Shown one piece after another: positions 8,459-17,048 of a stretch of 64,000 bases of DNA (the first letter of the stretch is position 1; the number at the start of each line of letters is the position of its first letter). The translations under genes were made by a program, and so were the position numbers. Source of the stretch: an uncultured Blautia sp. (GTDB lineage: Bacteria; Bacillota; Clostridia; Lachnospirales; Lachnospiraceae); contig UQMI01000008.1 in the NCBI GenBank assembly GCA_900542045.1, forward strand, positions 1 to 64,000. The letters are read 5' to 3'. The notes under the pieces were generated by a model. The model was not told where the DNA came from and did no database searches. It saw only the letters and a program-made list of their open reading frames with translations.

Positions 8459-9094
8459 ATGTCATACGTTACTGAAAGTTGGGAAATGGCGGCACAGACC
8501 GTGATCAAAAAACTCGAAAAGCGTGGAATCAGCGCCTGTTACTGTGCCACTAAAGAAGAGGCAAAAGAAACCATTTTAAACATGATCCCCAAAGGCTCCA
8601 AAGTTGCCAACGGCGGCACAGAATCCATGGTGGAGGCCGGCATCATGGAGGCTGTCCAGGGACCGGATTATCATTACATCGACAGAAATGCCGGTAAGAC
8701 ACCCCAGGAAGCCCGGGAAATCTACGCACAGATCGTTCTGTCCGATTATTATCTGATGAGCACCAATGCCTTTACCAGAGACGGAGAGCTGGTCAATATC
8801 GACGGAGCAGCCAACCGTGTGGCATGTCTGGCTTTCGGTCCGTCACATGTCATCGTACTGGCCAGTATGAATAAAATGTGTGACTCCGTGGAAAGCGCCC
8901 TGCACAGGGTCCGCACCATGGCAGCGCCTCCCAATGCTATCCGTGTAAATGCACAGACTCCCTGCACCAAAACCGGTGTCTGTGCAGACTGTATGCCTCC
9001 TGCCAGTATCTGCTGCCAGACACTGATCACCAGAGGCTCCCGGACACCGGGACGGATCACAGTTGTTTTAGTGGGAGAGCCTCTGGGCTTCTGA
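8459..9094 (+). CDS. LUD domain protein (LutC/YkgG-like)
   Basis: The protein has 211 residues, starting at the ATG at 8459 behind AGGAAAGGAG. It matches the LUD (DUF162) family: GSKVANGGTESM, the GELVNIDGAANRVA segment and a C-terminal cysteine cluster (TPCTKTGVCADC, then ICC). The family includes lactate-utilisation subunit LutC and many stand-alone clostridial members. Here there is no lutA/lutB, so a lactate role is not supported. It is a single-gene unit divergent from degV with its own promoter. Its 3' end overlaps the convergent MacB-core permease gene by 38 bases, and its terminator lies inside that gene. Confidence 0.9.
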   Translation: MSYVTESWEMAAQTVIKKLEKRGISACYCATKEEAKETILNMIPKGSKVANGGTESMVEAGIMEAVQGPDYHYIDRNAGKTPQEAREIYAQIVLSDYYLMSTNAFTRDGELVNIDGAANRVACLAFGPSHVIVLASMNKMCDSVESALHRVRTMAAPPNAIRVNAQTPCTKTGVCADCMPPASICCQTLITRGSRTPGRITVVLVGEPLGF

Positions 9095-10133
9095 CGCGCC
9101 TCCTTTTGCTGCGGACAGCCGTCAGATAGCAGACACAGGATAACACACTGCAGACAAAGCTCCGGGCCAGGGCAGAAAGCTGCCTTACCTGCCCGGGGCT
9201 TTTTGCGCTTCGGATAAAAAGCGAAAGCCCTTCCATCTTCTCCTGCAGCCGGGATGTCCAGAATCCAAAATCAGACCACCGGGAAGGAATCATGTCCAGT
9301 GACAGGGAGATCTGGCTGGAAACCCCTGCCAGGAAAAGCAGGCCGGCAGCCAGAAGGATTCCCGCCCAGAGTACTCTCCTCTTTTCATTTCCTCTGCTGC
9401 TTCGGTACTCCCCGGCCAGGATCCGTAGCATCTGTCCGGCCATAAGAAACGGCCACAGCAGCAGACCGGCCTTTCCCAGCGCAAACAGGACCGTATTGTC
9501 CAGGATACTTCCTGTCAGCTGATACCGGGTCAGAAAATTATTTACCGTGCGGCTCACACTTTCTCCTTCCGGAATCTGCAGGTTCACCATGGAAAACGTC
9601 AGTTCCTCTCCCACTCCCCGGTACAGGATCATGGAATCCCCTTCATCAAGCACCTGCTCGATCCGATAATCTGCTCCATTTACTGTAATCTCGTTTCCCA
9701 CCACAGACCGGCTGCCAAACAGTTCCCTTGCTGTGGTCTCATCCAGAATACACCCATCCCCGGACAGCCCGTACAGGCCGGGAAGATAAATTCCCGGATC
9801 TCCCCGCAGTACAGAAAGCTCCGCTCCCGTGCTCCTCTCCAGAGCAGGATTGGACACCTGCTGCTCTCCCTGTGTGTTCCAGAAAACCACCCCGATGGGA
9901 GCTTCCTGTTCCAGTTCCAGTTCACAGATCTTGTCTGCCTCATTTGCGTTGGGAAGCACACCGGTCAGCTGCACAGTCACCAGATTTTTCCCTTCACATA
10001 AATCCTGGTAAAATCCTGCCGCCATCAGATAACAGAAGAGCGCCGCTGCCAGTCCCAGGATCCTTCCCGGCAGCGCCAGGCCTCCTTTTTCTCTTATTGT
10101 ATAAAAACAGTTTTTCCATTTTCGCCCTGTCAT
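9057..10133 (-). CDS. MacB/FtsX-like permease without ATPase domain
   Basis: The protein has 358 residues. A first membrane helix (about 25-42) is followed by a ~165-residue extracytoplasmic domain of MacB periplasmic-core type, including LDETTARELFGSRSVVGNEI, a common feature of these permeases. Three further helices then appear at about 215-235, 255-275 and 330-345. MacB-type permeases of Gram-positive bacteria transfer signal or strain between the ATPase and extracellular domains or export peptides. It is the last gene of a tight four-gene operon, four bases after the membrane fusion protein gene. No ATPase gene is in the operon. Its function is unknown. Confidence 0.7.
   Translation of the reverse strand: MTGRKWKNCFYTIREKGGLALPGRILGLAAALFCYLMAAGFYQDLCEGKNLVTVQLTGVLPNANEADKICELELEQEAPIGVVFWNTQGEQQVSNPALERSTGAELSVLRGDPGIYLPGLYGLSGDGCILDETTARELFGSRSVVGNEITVNGADYRIEQVLDEGDSMILYRGVGEELTFSMVNLQIPEGESVSRTVNNFLTRYQLTGSILDNTVLFALGKAGLLLWPFLMAGQMLRILAGEYRSSRGNEKRRVLWAGILLAAGLLFLAGVSSQISLSLDMIPSRWSDFGFWTSRLQEKMEGLSLFIRSAKSPGQVRQLSALARSFVCSVLSCVCYLTAVRSKRRRVRSPEALPLKQL
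9156..9204 (+). terminator. LUD gene terminator inside the antisense gene
   Basis: AAAGCTCCGGGC (9156-9167) pairs with GCCCGGGGCTTT (9191-9202) with one mismatch, and five T follow at 9200-9204. It lies 62 bases after the LUD stop codon, within the coding region of the opposite-strand permease. Confidence 0.7.
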
Positions 10134-10137
10134 AAAC

Positions 10138-11502
10138 CTACTCCTCCATAAATCGAACCCGGCTTCCTTCTTGGATTTCCCGATCTGCGTAAACGATGAC
10201 TTTCTGAGAAGTATTCAGAGAATCCTCTGACAGCGCCACATAAGATTCATTCTTTTCCAGCACAGTCACCGCATGCTTTCGTACAACCTGCTCTTCTCCC
10301 AGCACACTGGAAGCTTCCTCTGCCACATAAACAAAGTATCCGTTATCATCCTGCTGCAGCGCAGAAACAGGAAGACAAATGTCATAAGTCTTAGAATTTT
10401 TCGTTACTGTATAGTCAGCCGTCTGTCCGATCTGTCCCACACCCTCCGGCAGATTTACCACCAGATTTTTTATGGTCTCTCCGTTTTCATTTTCGCCGGA
10501 TACCACCTGGGCCACGGTCAGTTCCTCCAGTTCTTCCAGTTCACTTGGACCGGTCAGTGTCACGGCCGCCCCTTCTTCCACATACTTCTCATCTTCCTGG
10601 TTCACAGGCGCCACGAACTGACAGCCTGTACCGGTTCCGGCCAGCAAAAAAGCCGCCGCATCACTGCTGACTTCACCGGCATGGAGATTCAGCGCAGTTA
10701 CTGTCCCTTCTGTTTCCGCATAGATTTTCCCATCTGCTGCCTGCTGTTTCTGCAGCTTCTGCAGCGTCACTTCTTTTCCTTCCTGGTCCAGCTGTCCGAT
10801 TTCTTCCGTACTGTCACTGGCCTGGGCCGCCTGGGCATCCTCTATTTTTCTGGCCGCCTCCTGCAGACTTGTATCTCGGGAAGCAATGGCATCTTCCAAT
10901 GCCTGCTCCTTGGCCCGGATCTCATCCTCCAGTGCATTCCGCTGACTGCTGTCCTCTGTCTGGGTTTCTCCCTCTGCCTGAAAGCCCTGCTGACTCTGGT
11001 AATACTCTTCCAGTCTTTGATAAGTAATATTTACTTCTTCCTGGGCCCTGGCCACTGCCGCATCCCCCTGAGTCTGCGCCGTCTGGTAATCCTCCCTGGC
11101 TCTGGCAAGCTCCCTCTGCCGCTGCTCTTCCTGAACAGACTGGCTGCTGGCTGCATCGCCATTGGTAAGCTGCTGCTGCTTCACCTGTCTTTCCTGGCTG
11201 TCAATCTGTTCCTGCAAAGTGTCCATGTCCACCTCAAACAGAATATCCCCTTTCTGCACCCGGCTTCCCTCTTCTATGTATACTTTCTTTATTTTCTGAT
11301 TGGCAAGCACAAATACTGCCTCCTCTGTTTCACTGGACACGGTCCCGCTCCCGCTGACCGTATGGGTGATCACCTGCTTTCCCGGCGACCGCACCTGGAC
11401 TCTCGCAATCGTCAGAGAGTCTGCTGATCTGGACAATATGGTAAAGAGCAGCATCAGTATAAAAAAAATGCCAAACAGTTTTATTGCTTTTCTGCGATCC
11501 AT
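10138..11502 (-). CDS. HlyD/MacA-type membrane fusion protein
   Basis: The protein has 454 residues from the ATG at 11502 (AAAGGAG upstream); a longer frame overlaps the preceding gene. One N-terminal membrane helix (IKLFGIFFILMLLF) is followed by a biotinyl-lipoyl half-domain (VKKVYIEEGSRVQKGDIL-like segment), a long coiled-coil hairpin very rich in E, Q, R and A (about residues 95-260), the second lipoyl half (AETEGTVTALNLHAGEV) and beta-barrel domains. In Gram-negatives this family bridges an inner-membrane pump to TolC. In a Gram-positive it should sit on the outer face of the membrane with the permease whose gene follows. The position after two sugar-type ABC permeases is unusual. Confidence 0.85.
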   Translation of the reverse strand: MDRRKAIKLFGIFFILMLLFTILSRSADSLTIARVQVRSPGKQVITHTVSGSGTVSSETEEAVFVLANQKIKKVYIEEGSRVQKGDILFEVDMDTLQEQIDSQERQVKQQQLTNGDAASSQSVQEEQRQRELARAREDYQTAQTQGDAAVARAQEEVNITYQRLEEYYQSQQGFQAEGETQTEDSSQRNALEDEIRAKEQALEDAIASRDTSLQEAARKIEDAQAAQASDSTEEIGQLDQEGKEVTLQKLQKQQAADGKIYAETEGTVTALNLHAGEVSSDAAAFLLAGTGTGCQFVAPVNQEDEKYVEEGAAVTLTGPSELEELEELTVAQVVSGENENGETIKNLVVNLPEGVGQIGQTADYTVTKNSKTYDICLPVSALQQDDNGYFVYVAEEASSVLGEEQVVRKHAVTVLEKNESYVALSEDSLNTSQKVIVYADREIQEGSRVRFMEE

Positions 11503-11521
11503 CCCGCTTCTCCTTTCATCT

Positions 11522-12391
11522 TTACTCTTTTGTGGCCGACGCCATGATCCCCTGCTCCAGATAATCCTGTCCTGCCAGAAAAACAAGCAGAGCCGGCAAA
11601 AGCGCCACCACCGATGTGGCAAATGCCAGCCCGGCCTCCTCCAATGTGATATTGGGCAGAAACAGAGAAACCGGCCACAGGGATTTTTCTTTCAAAAATG
11701 CCATGGGCTGTTCGATCAGATTCCAGTATTCCAGAAATCCCAGAACCATGGCAGAAATGATTCCCGGCGATCCCAGCGGCAGCCCCAGTCTGACAAAAAT
11801 CTGTACCTCGCCGGCTCCATCCAGCCTCGCCGCATCCAGCAAAGTCTCCGGTACACTTTCAAAAAAACGGTACATCAGAAAAACCGGAAAGGTAGAAAAA
11901 ATCCCCGGCAGTATGATGCCGCTCAGCCGGTCCAGCAGATGCAGCTGATCCAACACCAGATAATTGGAAAGCATCAATACCTGAAACGGCATCATCATCA
12001 GTGCAATATATAAAGTAAACAAAGCTTTCTTTCCTGGGAACCGGTAGCGGGCAAAGGCCCAGGCAGCGGGTACGGCCACCAGCAGATGCCCCGCCAGTAC
12101 TCCGAAGGTCAGCTTCACCGAATTCCAGAACATCACAAAAAAGGACGGGGAATCCAGCAGCAGCTTCACATAAGACCAGAGGGTGGGATATCGGGGCAGC
12201 ATCTTCCATTTCACATACAAAGTGCTGCTCTCTTCCAGCACAGGCGCCAGCCATTCATTTAACTCCTGCTGGCCCATAAAGGAGCCTGCTGCCAGAAATA
12301 CCAGAGGCGACAGGACCAAAGCTGCCAATAAAAACAGGATTCCCAGCATACAGCGGGAAAGCCATTTCTCTGTTCTTCCTTTACTTCTCAT
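11522..12391 (-). CDS. Carbohydrate-type ABC transporter permease (MalG/CUT1-like)
   Basis: The protein has 289 residues. The ATG at 12391 overlaps the stop of the preceding permease in an ATGA junction, which settles the start and implies translational coupling. About six membrane helices are visible. The cytoplasmic EAA loop reads DAARLDGAGEVQIFVRLGLPLGSPG, where the ATPase would dock (quoted here as two blocks: DAARLDGAGEV and IFVRLGLPLG). It is the inner-membrane partner of the MalF-like protein encoded just before it. No ATPase is encoded nearby, as often in Firmicutes where one MsiK-type ATPase serves several importers. Confidence 0.9.
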   Translation of the reverse strand: MRSKGRTEKWLSRCMLGILFLLAALVLSPLVFLAAGSFMGQQELNEWLAPVLEESSTLYVKWKMLPRYPTLWSYVKLLLDSPSFFVMFWNSVKLTFGVLAGHLLVAVPAAWAFARYRFPGKKALFTLYIALMMMPFQVLMLSNYLVLDQLHLLDRLSGIILPGIFSTFPVFLMYRFFESVPETLLDAARLDGAGEVQIFVRLGLPLGSPGIISAMVLGFLEYWNLIEQPMAFLKEKSLWPVSLFLPNITLEEAGLAFATSVVALLPALLVFLAGQDYLEQGIMASATKE

Positions 12392-13287
12392 TCTTCCACC
12401 TGCCCATTCCAGGCCCTTTTCAGACACAATACCAGGCCAAAGATCACCAGTGCGCATATCACAGCAGCCGCTGCCATTTTATCCAGCGACAGCTCCCGGT
12501 ACCAGTTATTAAACAAATGCTGCAGCAGATACATACTCTCATGGGGATAATCCCCTGCCACCAGATATGCCTCACGAAAAACCTTGAACGCATTCAGCAG
12601 GCTGAGGACCAGGATCGTAAAAAGAGACGGCAGCAGATTAGGCAGGGTAATCCGTACAAAACACTGCCATTCCCCGGCCCCGTCCACTCTGGCAGCTTCA
12701 TATAGACTTTCGGAGATCCCGGACAACCCTGCCACCCAAAGCACAATATCATACCCCAGATTTCTCCACAGGTAGCTGACCACCAGGACCCAGAATGCAG
12801 CCCCTGTATTCATCCAGTCTGCTCCCTGTCCGCCCAGCCATTCCACCCATCCGCTCAGGATTCCATGGGAATGGAACATGATCCGCCACAAAAGCACTAC
12901 AGAAGCCACCGGAATGGCCATGGGCAGCAGAAAAATTCCTTTCAAAACCTGCCCGAAACGCTTTTGCCGGTACAGAAGAACCGCAATAAACAGAGACAGC
13001 GCCACCAGCAGCGGCACACAGATTCCCAGAAACCGCACCGTATTTCGGGAAGCCAGCAAAAACGCCTGATTTGAAAAAATGCTTCTATAATTGTCCAGGC
13101 CCACAAAAGCTCCGTCTATGACCCCGGTAAAAGACCGGCGCACCACATCCAGAAACGGAACCAGATGAAACACCGCCACACCCAGCAGACTGGGCAAAAG
13201 AAAAAGACAGCCTATATAATAACGTCTTCCATATCGCTTCCGGCACCAGATATGGATTCTTCTGCAAACAGAACCGATTTTTTTCAC
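12388..13287 (-). CDS. Carbohydrate-type ABC transporter permease (MalF/CUT1-like)
   Basis: The protein has 299 residues, starting at the ATG at 13287 behind GCAGGAGG. It shows an N-terminal cytoplasmic tail, six predicted helices, and the EAA loop EAARVDGAGEWQCFVR near residue 200, a hallmark of CUT1 permeases. It is the first gene of a four-gene operon (this gene, MalG-like permease, fusion protein, MacB-core permease). A direct-repeat operator (13423-13441) and four 25-bp repeats lie in its upstream region, and the response regulator gene diverges from it. The solute-binding lipoprotein at 14508-16802 is the probable substrate donor. The substrate cannot be named from sequence. Confidence 0.9.
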   Translation of the reverse strand: MKKIGSVCRRIHIWCRKRYGRRYYIGCLFLLPSLLGVAVFHLVPFLDVVRRSFTGVIDGAFVGLDNYRSIFSNQAFLLASRNTVRFLGICVPLLVALSLFIAVLLYRQKRFGQVLKGIFLLPMAIPVASVVLLWRIMFHSHGILSGWVEWLGGQGADWMNTGAAFWVLVVSYLWRNLGYDIVLWVAGLSGISESLYEAARVDGAGEWQCFVRITLPNLLPSLFTILVLSLLNAFKVFREAYLVAGDYPHESMYLLQHLFNNWYRELSLDKMAAAAVICALVIFGLVLCLKRAWNGQVEE

Positions 13288-13315
13288 ATCCTATCCTCCT
13301 GCTTCTTTCAGAAAT

Positions 13316-13415
13316 CTTCTCGCAGCTGCCTTCAGACATATTCCCTGTATCTGTCTTCATGGTCATTCCCTGCAGCTGCTTTCAGGAACATTCCCTGCGA
13401 CTGCCTTTATCTTAT
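13316..13415. repeat. Four degenerate 25-bp repeats in the permease operon leader
   Basis: TTCCCTG recurs at 13341, 13366 and 13391 with GCAGCTGCYTTCAG-like bodies, and a fourth diverged copy starts near 13316. The spacing is exactly 25 bases. It lies in the likely 5' untranslated region of the permease operon. With the operator it fills most of the 330-base gap 13288-13618. Confidence 0.75.
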
Positions 13416-13422
13416 CGCTTCA

Positions 13423-13441
13423 TTCTCTAAAGATTCTCTAA
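13423..13441 (-). promoter_or_regulatory. Direct-repeat operator upstream of the permease operon
   Basis: On the minus strand TTAGAGAA-N3-TTAGAGAA, an 11-base phased direct repeat, the usual layout for a dimer of an OmpR-family regulator. The identical arrangement occurs at 16850-16868 before the solute-binding gene. It lies between this operon and the divergent response regulator gene. Confidence 0.75.
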
Positions 13442-13618
13442 TCCTGCCTCCAATTCCTCCGGGCATTCTTCATTTTCATCCGGGTATTTTAGATGTTTTT
13501 TACAGATTTCTGTGGTAGACTGAAAAAGAAGCAGAAGAATGGGCAAATGCGCAAATACCTGCCCATTCCCGGAAATACACCGGTATTTCCGGTATCTTAT
13601 GAAATGAGGCGAGAAATC

Positions 13619-14296
13619 ATGCGTATCCTTATTGTAGAAGATGATGTAAAACTCTGTGATGCACTGAAATTTCAACTGGAAAAAGAGTCCTTTACCGTAG
13701 ATGTCTGCCACGACGGGGAAGACGGGCTTTTCTTTATCCGGGAGCAGGTCCACGATCTGATCCTCCTGGACCGGATGCTCCCTTCCATGGACGGTCTGCA
13801 GGTACTCTCTGCCATGCGTCGGGAAAATATCACCACACCGGTTATTTTCGTCACTGCCCTTGGCACGCTGGATGATAAGGTGACGGGCCTGGACTGCGGC
13901 GCCGATGACTACATCGTAAAACCCTTTGCTTTTCAGGAACTGATGGCCCGGATCCGCAGCATCCGCCGCAGACCACAGACCTGGTCTTCCAGCCGGATCT
14001 TTTCCCTTGGAGATATCACCTATGATCCGGAACAGAACAAATTAAGCAGCGACTCCGGCGAATGTTCCCTCTCCAAACGGGAGGGGGACCTGCTGGAGCT
14101 GTTTCTGCGCAATCCGGGACAGACACTTCCCAGAAATACCCTTCTGATGCGTGTCTGGGGTCCGGACACCGATGTGGAGGAAGGGAACCTGGATAATTAC
14201 GTCCACTTTCTCCGGCGGCGCTTAAAAACCGTAAAGAGCCAGCTGCAGATCACCACTGTGCGGGGCGTAGGCTACTGTCTGCAGGTTTTTCAGTAG
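13619..14296 (+). CDS. OmpR/PhoB-family response regulator
   Basis: The protein has 225 residues from the ATG at 13619 (GAGG upstream). The receiver domain (1-115) has acidic residues EDD (7-9), phospho-acceptor D51 (LLDRMLP), T79 and K101 (VKPF). The winged-helix DNA-binding domain (about 130-223) ends in VRGVGYCL. The cognate kinase is almost certainly the orphan kinase gene at 17049-18350, also on the plus strand but separated by the divergent solute-binding gene. Its likely targets are the two TTAGAGAA-N3-TTAGAGAA sites. A bidirectional terminator at 14456 closes the gene. Confidence 0.95.
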   Translation: MRILIVEDDVKLCDALKFQLEKESFTVDVCHDGEDGLFFIREQVHDLILLDRMLPSMDGLQVLSAMRRENITTPVIFVTALGTLDDKVTGLDCGADDYIVKPFAFQELMARIRSIRRRPQTWSSSRIFSLGDITYDPEQNKLSSDSGECSLSKREGDLLELFLRNPGQTLPRNTLLMRVWGPDTDVEEGNLDNYVHFLRRRLKTVKSQLQITTVRGVGYCLQVFQ

Positions 14297-14455
14297 ATTC
14301 CGGAAAATTTCTGCCGGTTGCCGAAGAAATCACCGAAGAAATTCTCCGTTTTTCCTGGCCATCTCTTCAATAAAGTCTGGTCTGCCTGATTCCAATATCA
14401 AAAGGGGTTGCCCTGAAAACATTATTCAAGGCTCCGCTGTAACAAACATTCTAAA

Positions 14456-14480
14456 GGGGCTGCCCAAAAGCAGCCCCTTC
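14456..14480. terminator. Bidirectional terminator between regulator and solute-binding gene
   Basis: GGGGCTGC (14456-14463) / GCAGCCCC (14470-14477), followed by TTCTTATTATTT on the plus strand and TTTAG on the minus strand. It serves the two convergent genes. The rest of 14297-14507 holds nothing recognisable. Confidence 0.75.
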
Positions 14481-14507
14481 TTATTATTTCCATATCTTTT
14501 ATTCTGT

Positions 14508-16802
14508 TTATTGTGCCTGCTCCGCCAGATACAGATCCATCCGCTTACCCACATTTTCTACAGCCTGCTCCAGTGTTTCTTCCCCGTTGATATAAGAAAC
14601 ACCTTCACTTCGTACCACACTAGTGATCTGATAGTTGTAGGCTACCGGTGTGTCTGCTGCTTTTAGCAGGGTCCGGAATGCTTCCGCCTGCTCTTTGGTC
14701 GGCGTCCGGCTCTCCAGGAACACATCCACCAGTTCTCCATTGGCTGTTTCCATAGTCATTCCACTGGTCCTTCCTTCTGCATTCTGTGACCAGTATGTCT
14801 CTGAATCCACCACAGACGCATTTACCGGAAATCCTGCATAGGAATCAATGCTCTGGGCTTCCTCCGACAGGAAATAGGATACCAGTTGCTTTGCCGCTTC
14901 CTGCTGCTGGCTCTTGCTGCTGACACCCAGGATCAGGCTGGGTACATAGGTATTTTCCGTCTGGCCGTTCCAGCTCCTGAAAGTCAGATTTTCATTTTCC
15001 AGTGCTCCGCAGAGCATTTCCAGCGTACTGTAGGAAAAGACAGAGCCATAGGCAATCTTTGCATAACCGTTGCTCACCATCAGCAGATCAGATGATATAT
15101 CCAGGAAATAGTGATTCAGCCACTCAGTTTCGCTCATCTGCTCATCACTGTACTGCCCTTCCAGAGCATTTTCATCCACATGGTAAATACGGTTCAGTTG
15201 GGTGTAGAATTCCGTTAGAGCCTCCCGGTCCACCGTACCGTCTTCTGTGATCCAGGCCGGGGAACAGGTATTGGACCAGCTTTCAATCATCTGGGACCCC
15301 ATCGTATAAGTATCAAACACATTGTTCTGGGGATCCTGCTCTTTAAGCTGCTCTGCCTTATCTGCCATGCTCTTCAGATCGGTGATCCCATCCAGATTTT
15401 CCTCTGTTCCCACCAGGATTGGAATACCAATATAACTGGGCATAGCGTAGAATTTTCCGTCCCGCTCGTAGCTGTTCTTTACGTTTTCCAGAATCCCATC
15501 ACTTTCATCCACCGACTGGATGACATCGCTGATATCTGCCAGCATTCCTTTATCAATATAAGAATCCACAGGCATATTATCCAGCAGCAGCACATCTGGC
15601 CCGTTGCCGGCCATCAGTTCTGTGTTCAGATTCTTCAGTGCATCCGACACTGTCACTCCGTCTTCTCCGGAAATGCCCACCTGATAATCCACATAAATAT
15701 CTGGATACATCTTCTGGAACATAGGAATCAGCTGCCGCACCTGCTGGTCTTCCACCAGAGAATACAGTTTCAGCGTTGTTCCAGGCGTACTGGGCGTATC
15801 TTCCGAATACGTATAATGAAAAATCTTATCTCCGTCTTCCATGGCCAGAAGATAGAAATCGTTATCATTCCCTTTCATAAGTCTCCGCAGCCCCACTGCC
15901 GTACTGGAAATACTGCACAGATTTCCATCCACCACCTGTTCGTTTACGGTACCGCCCGGCTGATGAGAATAAATTCCCTCGCTGGTGCAGTAAAAAATAC
16001 TGCCTTCCTCATCCTGAGGCGCAAAGGTCACCGGCACCGAGCTGGTGGTGGTGGTGGTCAGATTACTTGGCTCCCCTTCGATCTGCTGACTGAGTACCTC
16101 ATCCCGCTCCACAGGTGTCTGATCCTTCCATTGAAAGATCTGCAGCTGTCTCTCCGCAATCACATACAGCTGTTCTCCCACCACGGAAAATGTTACAATA
16201 TTATCCAGACCGTAGTCATGCACCTCTTCTCCGGAGGTTCCGTCATACTGCTTCAGGCTGCCTGCCAGGTACAGCGCGATCAAATCACCGTCTCCGGTAA
16301 ACTGCATATCCAGGATCTGGGGATAATCGGTACTGTCATCCCTGCTCTCAGAAAAATCCTTCATCTCCCCATCCGGTTCCATCACATAGAATCCACTGGA
16401 GGAACTGGTACCGTCCTCTGCCATGTTCAAAACCGAACAGGCCACTCTGCCGGTCTGATCCAGCGCCACACTGTCGATCCATTTATTCTGGTCGTTGTAC
16501 TGGATCTGAGGATAATTCTGCAGCACCTGGGTATCTTCTTTCCATTCGCCGTCCCTGTAATCCCACACGGATAATTTTCCGCCTGCAGACGTACTGGCAA
16601 TCCGCAGGGTGCCGTCCTCCAGTATGGTCATATTCTTTAATTCTGCTATATCTGCCGGAAGAGAAATCTCCTCCTCCAGATACCGTCCCATGGCCACATC
16701 TGCTGTATCCGTGACCTCTTCATTGCTTTCTCCGCATCCGGACAACAGCGCAGAACATGCCAGTATTCCGGATAAGAAGAATGCCAGAATCCTTTTTTTC
16801 AT
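14508..16802 (-). CDS. Lipoprotein solute-binding protein with large N-terminal domain
   Basis: The protein has 764 residues, far longer than the ~420 usual for family 1 solute-binding proteins. The lipobox LLSGC gives Cys23 as the lipid anchor. Residues ~30-330 look like a beta-propeller: repeated short blocks with W/Y-D-G and GDG turns (LSVWDYRDGEW, LDQTGRVACSV, MQFTGDGDLIALY). Residues ~340-764 are a typical extracellular solute-binding domain (LIPMFQKMYPDIYVDYQVG, GNGPDVLLLDNMP, FYAMPSYIGIP, AAKQLVSYFLSEEAQS). It would deliver a ligand to the CUT1 permeases at 11522-13287, or sense it for the kinase encoded divergently at 17049. The TTAGAGAA direct repeat lies about 50 bases upstream of its start. 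Propeller assignment is from pattern only. Confidence 0.85.
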   Translation of the reverse strand: MKKRILAFFLSGILACSALLSGCGESNEEVTDTADVAMGRYLEEEISLPADIAELKNMTILEDGTLRIASTSAGGKLSVWDYRDGEWKEDTQVLQNYPQIQYNDQNKWIDSVALDQTGRVACSVLNMAEDGTSSSSGFYVMEPDGEMKDFSESRDDSTDYPQILDMQFTGDGDLIALYLAGSLKQYDGTSGEEVHDYGLDNIVTFSVVGEQLYVIAERQLQIFQWKDQTPVERDEVLSQQIEGEPSNLTTTTTSSVPVTFAPQDEEGSIFYCTSEGIYSHQPGGTVNEQVVDGNLCSISSTAVGLRRLMKGNDNDFYLLAMEDGDKIFHYTYSEDTPSTPGTTLKLYSLVEDQQVRQLIPMFQKMYPDIYVDYQVGISGEDGVTVSDALKNLNTELMAGNGPDVLLLDNMPVDSYIDKGMLADISDVIQSVDESDGILENVKNSYERDGKFYAMPSYIGIPILVGTEENLDGITDLKSMADKAEQLKEQDPQNNVFDTYTMGSQMIESWSNTCSPAWITEDGTVDREALTEFYTQLNRIYHVDENALEGQYSDEQMSETEWLNHYFLDISSDLLMVSNGYAKIAYGSVFSYSTLEMLCGALENENLTFRSWNGQTENTYVPSLILGVSSKSQQQEAAKQLVSYFLSEEAQSIDSYAGFPVNASVVDSETYWSQNAEGRTSGMTMETANGELVDVFLESRTPTKEQAEAFRTLLKAADTPVAYNYQITSVVRSEGVSYINGEETLEQAVENVGKRMDLYLAEQAQ

Positions 16803-16849
16803 CTATTCATCCTCCCATCTTCGATTATGAAACAGATGGTAACACCCCT

Positions 16850-16868
16850 TTCTCTAAATTTTCTCTAA
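16850..16868 (-). promoter_or_regulatory. Direct-repeat operator upstream of the solute-binding gene
   Basis: On the minus strand TTAGAGAA-N3-TTAGAGAA, identical in half-sites, spacing and orientation to 13423-13441. A third, weaker 11-mer (ATCTTTAAAAG) precedes it in the same phase. A CATAAT box further downstream could be the -10 of the regulated promoter. Confidence 0.75.
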
Positions 16869-16937
16869 CTCTTTTAAAGATTTTCCACCCGGCTCTTTAG
16901 AGATTTTTTCCAGACAGCTGCGGTATCCTGTTGCTGT

Positions 16938-17001
16938 GATGCCGGGACCGTAAAAATCTGGAATACAGAGCCGTTCATCCGGCTCTTTCAGTCCCGGCAT
17001 C
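16938..17001. repeat. Nested inverted repeats at the kinase promoter
   Basis: An outer pair GATGCCGGGAC (16938-16948) / GTCCCGGCATC (16991-17001) encloses an inner hairpin AGAGCCG (16967-16973) / CGGCTCT (16980-16986). The right outer arm sits inside the likely kinase promoter (TTTCAG, 18-base spacer, TATACT, about 16987-17016). Confidence 0.7.
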
Positions 17002-17048
17002 CTATATGTTATACTATCTGCAACAGAGATACAAAGGAGGATATCCCC

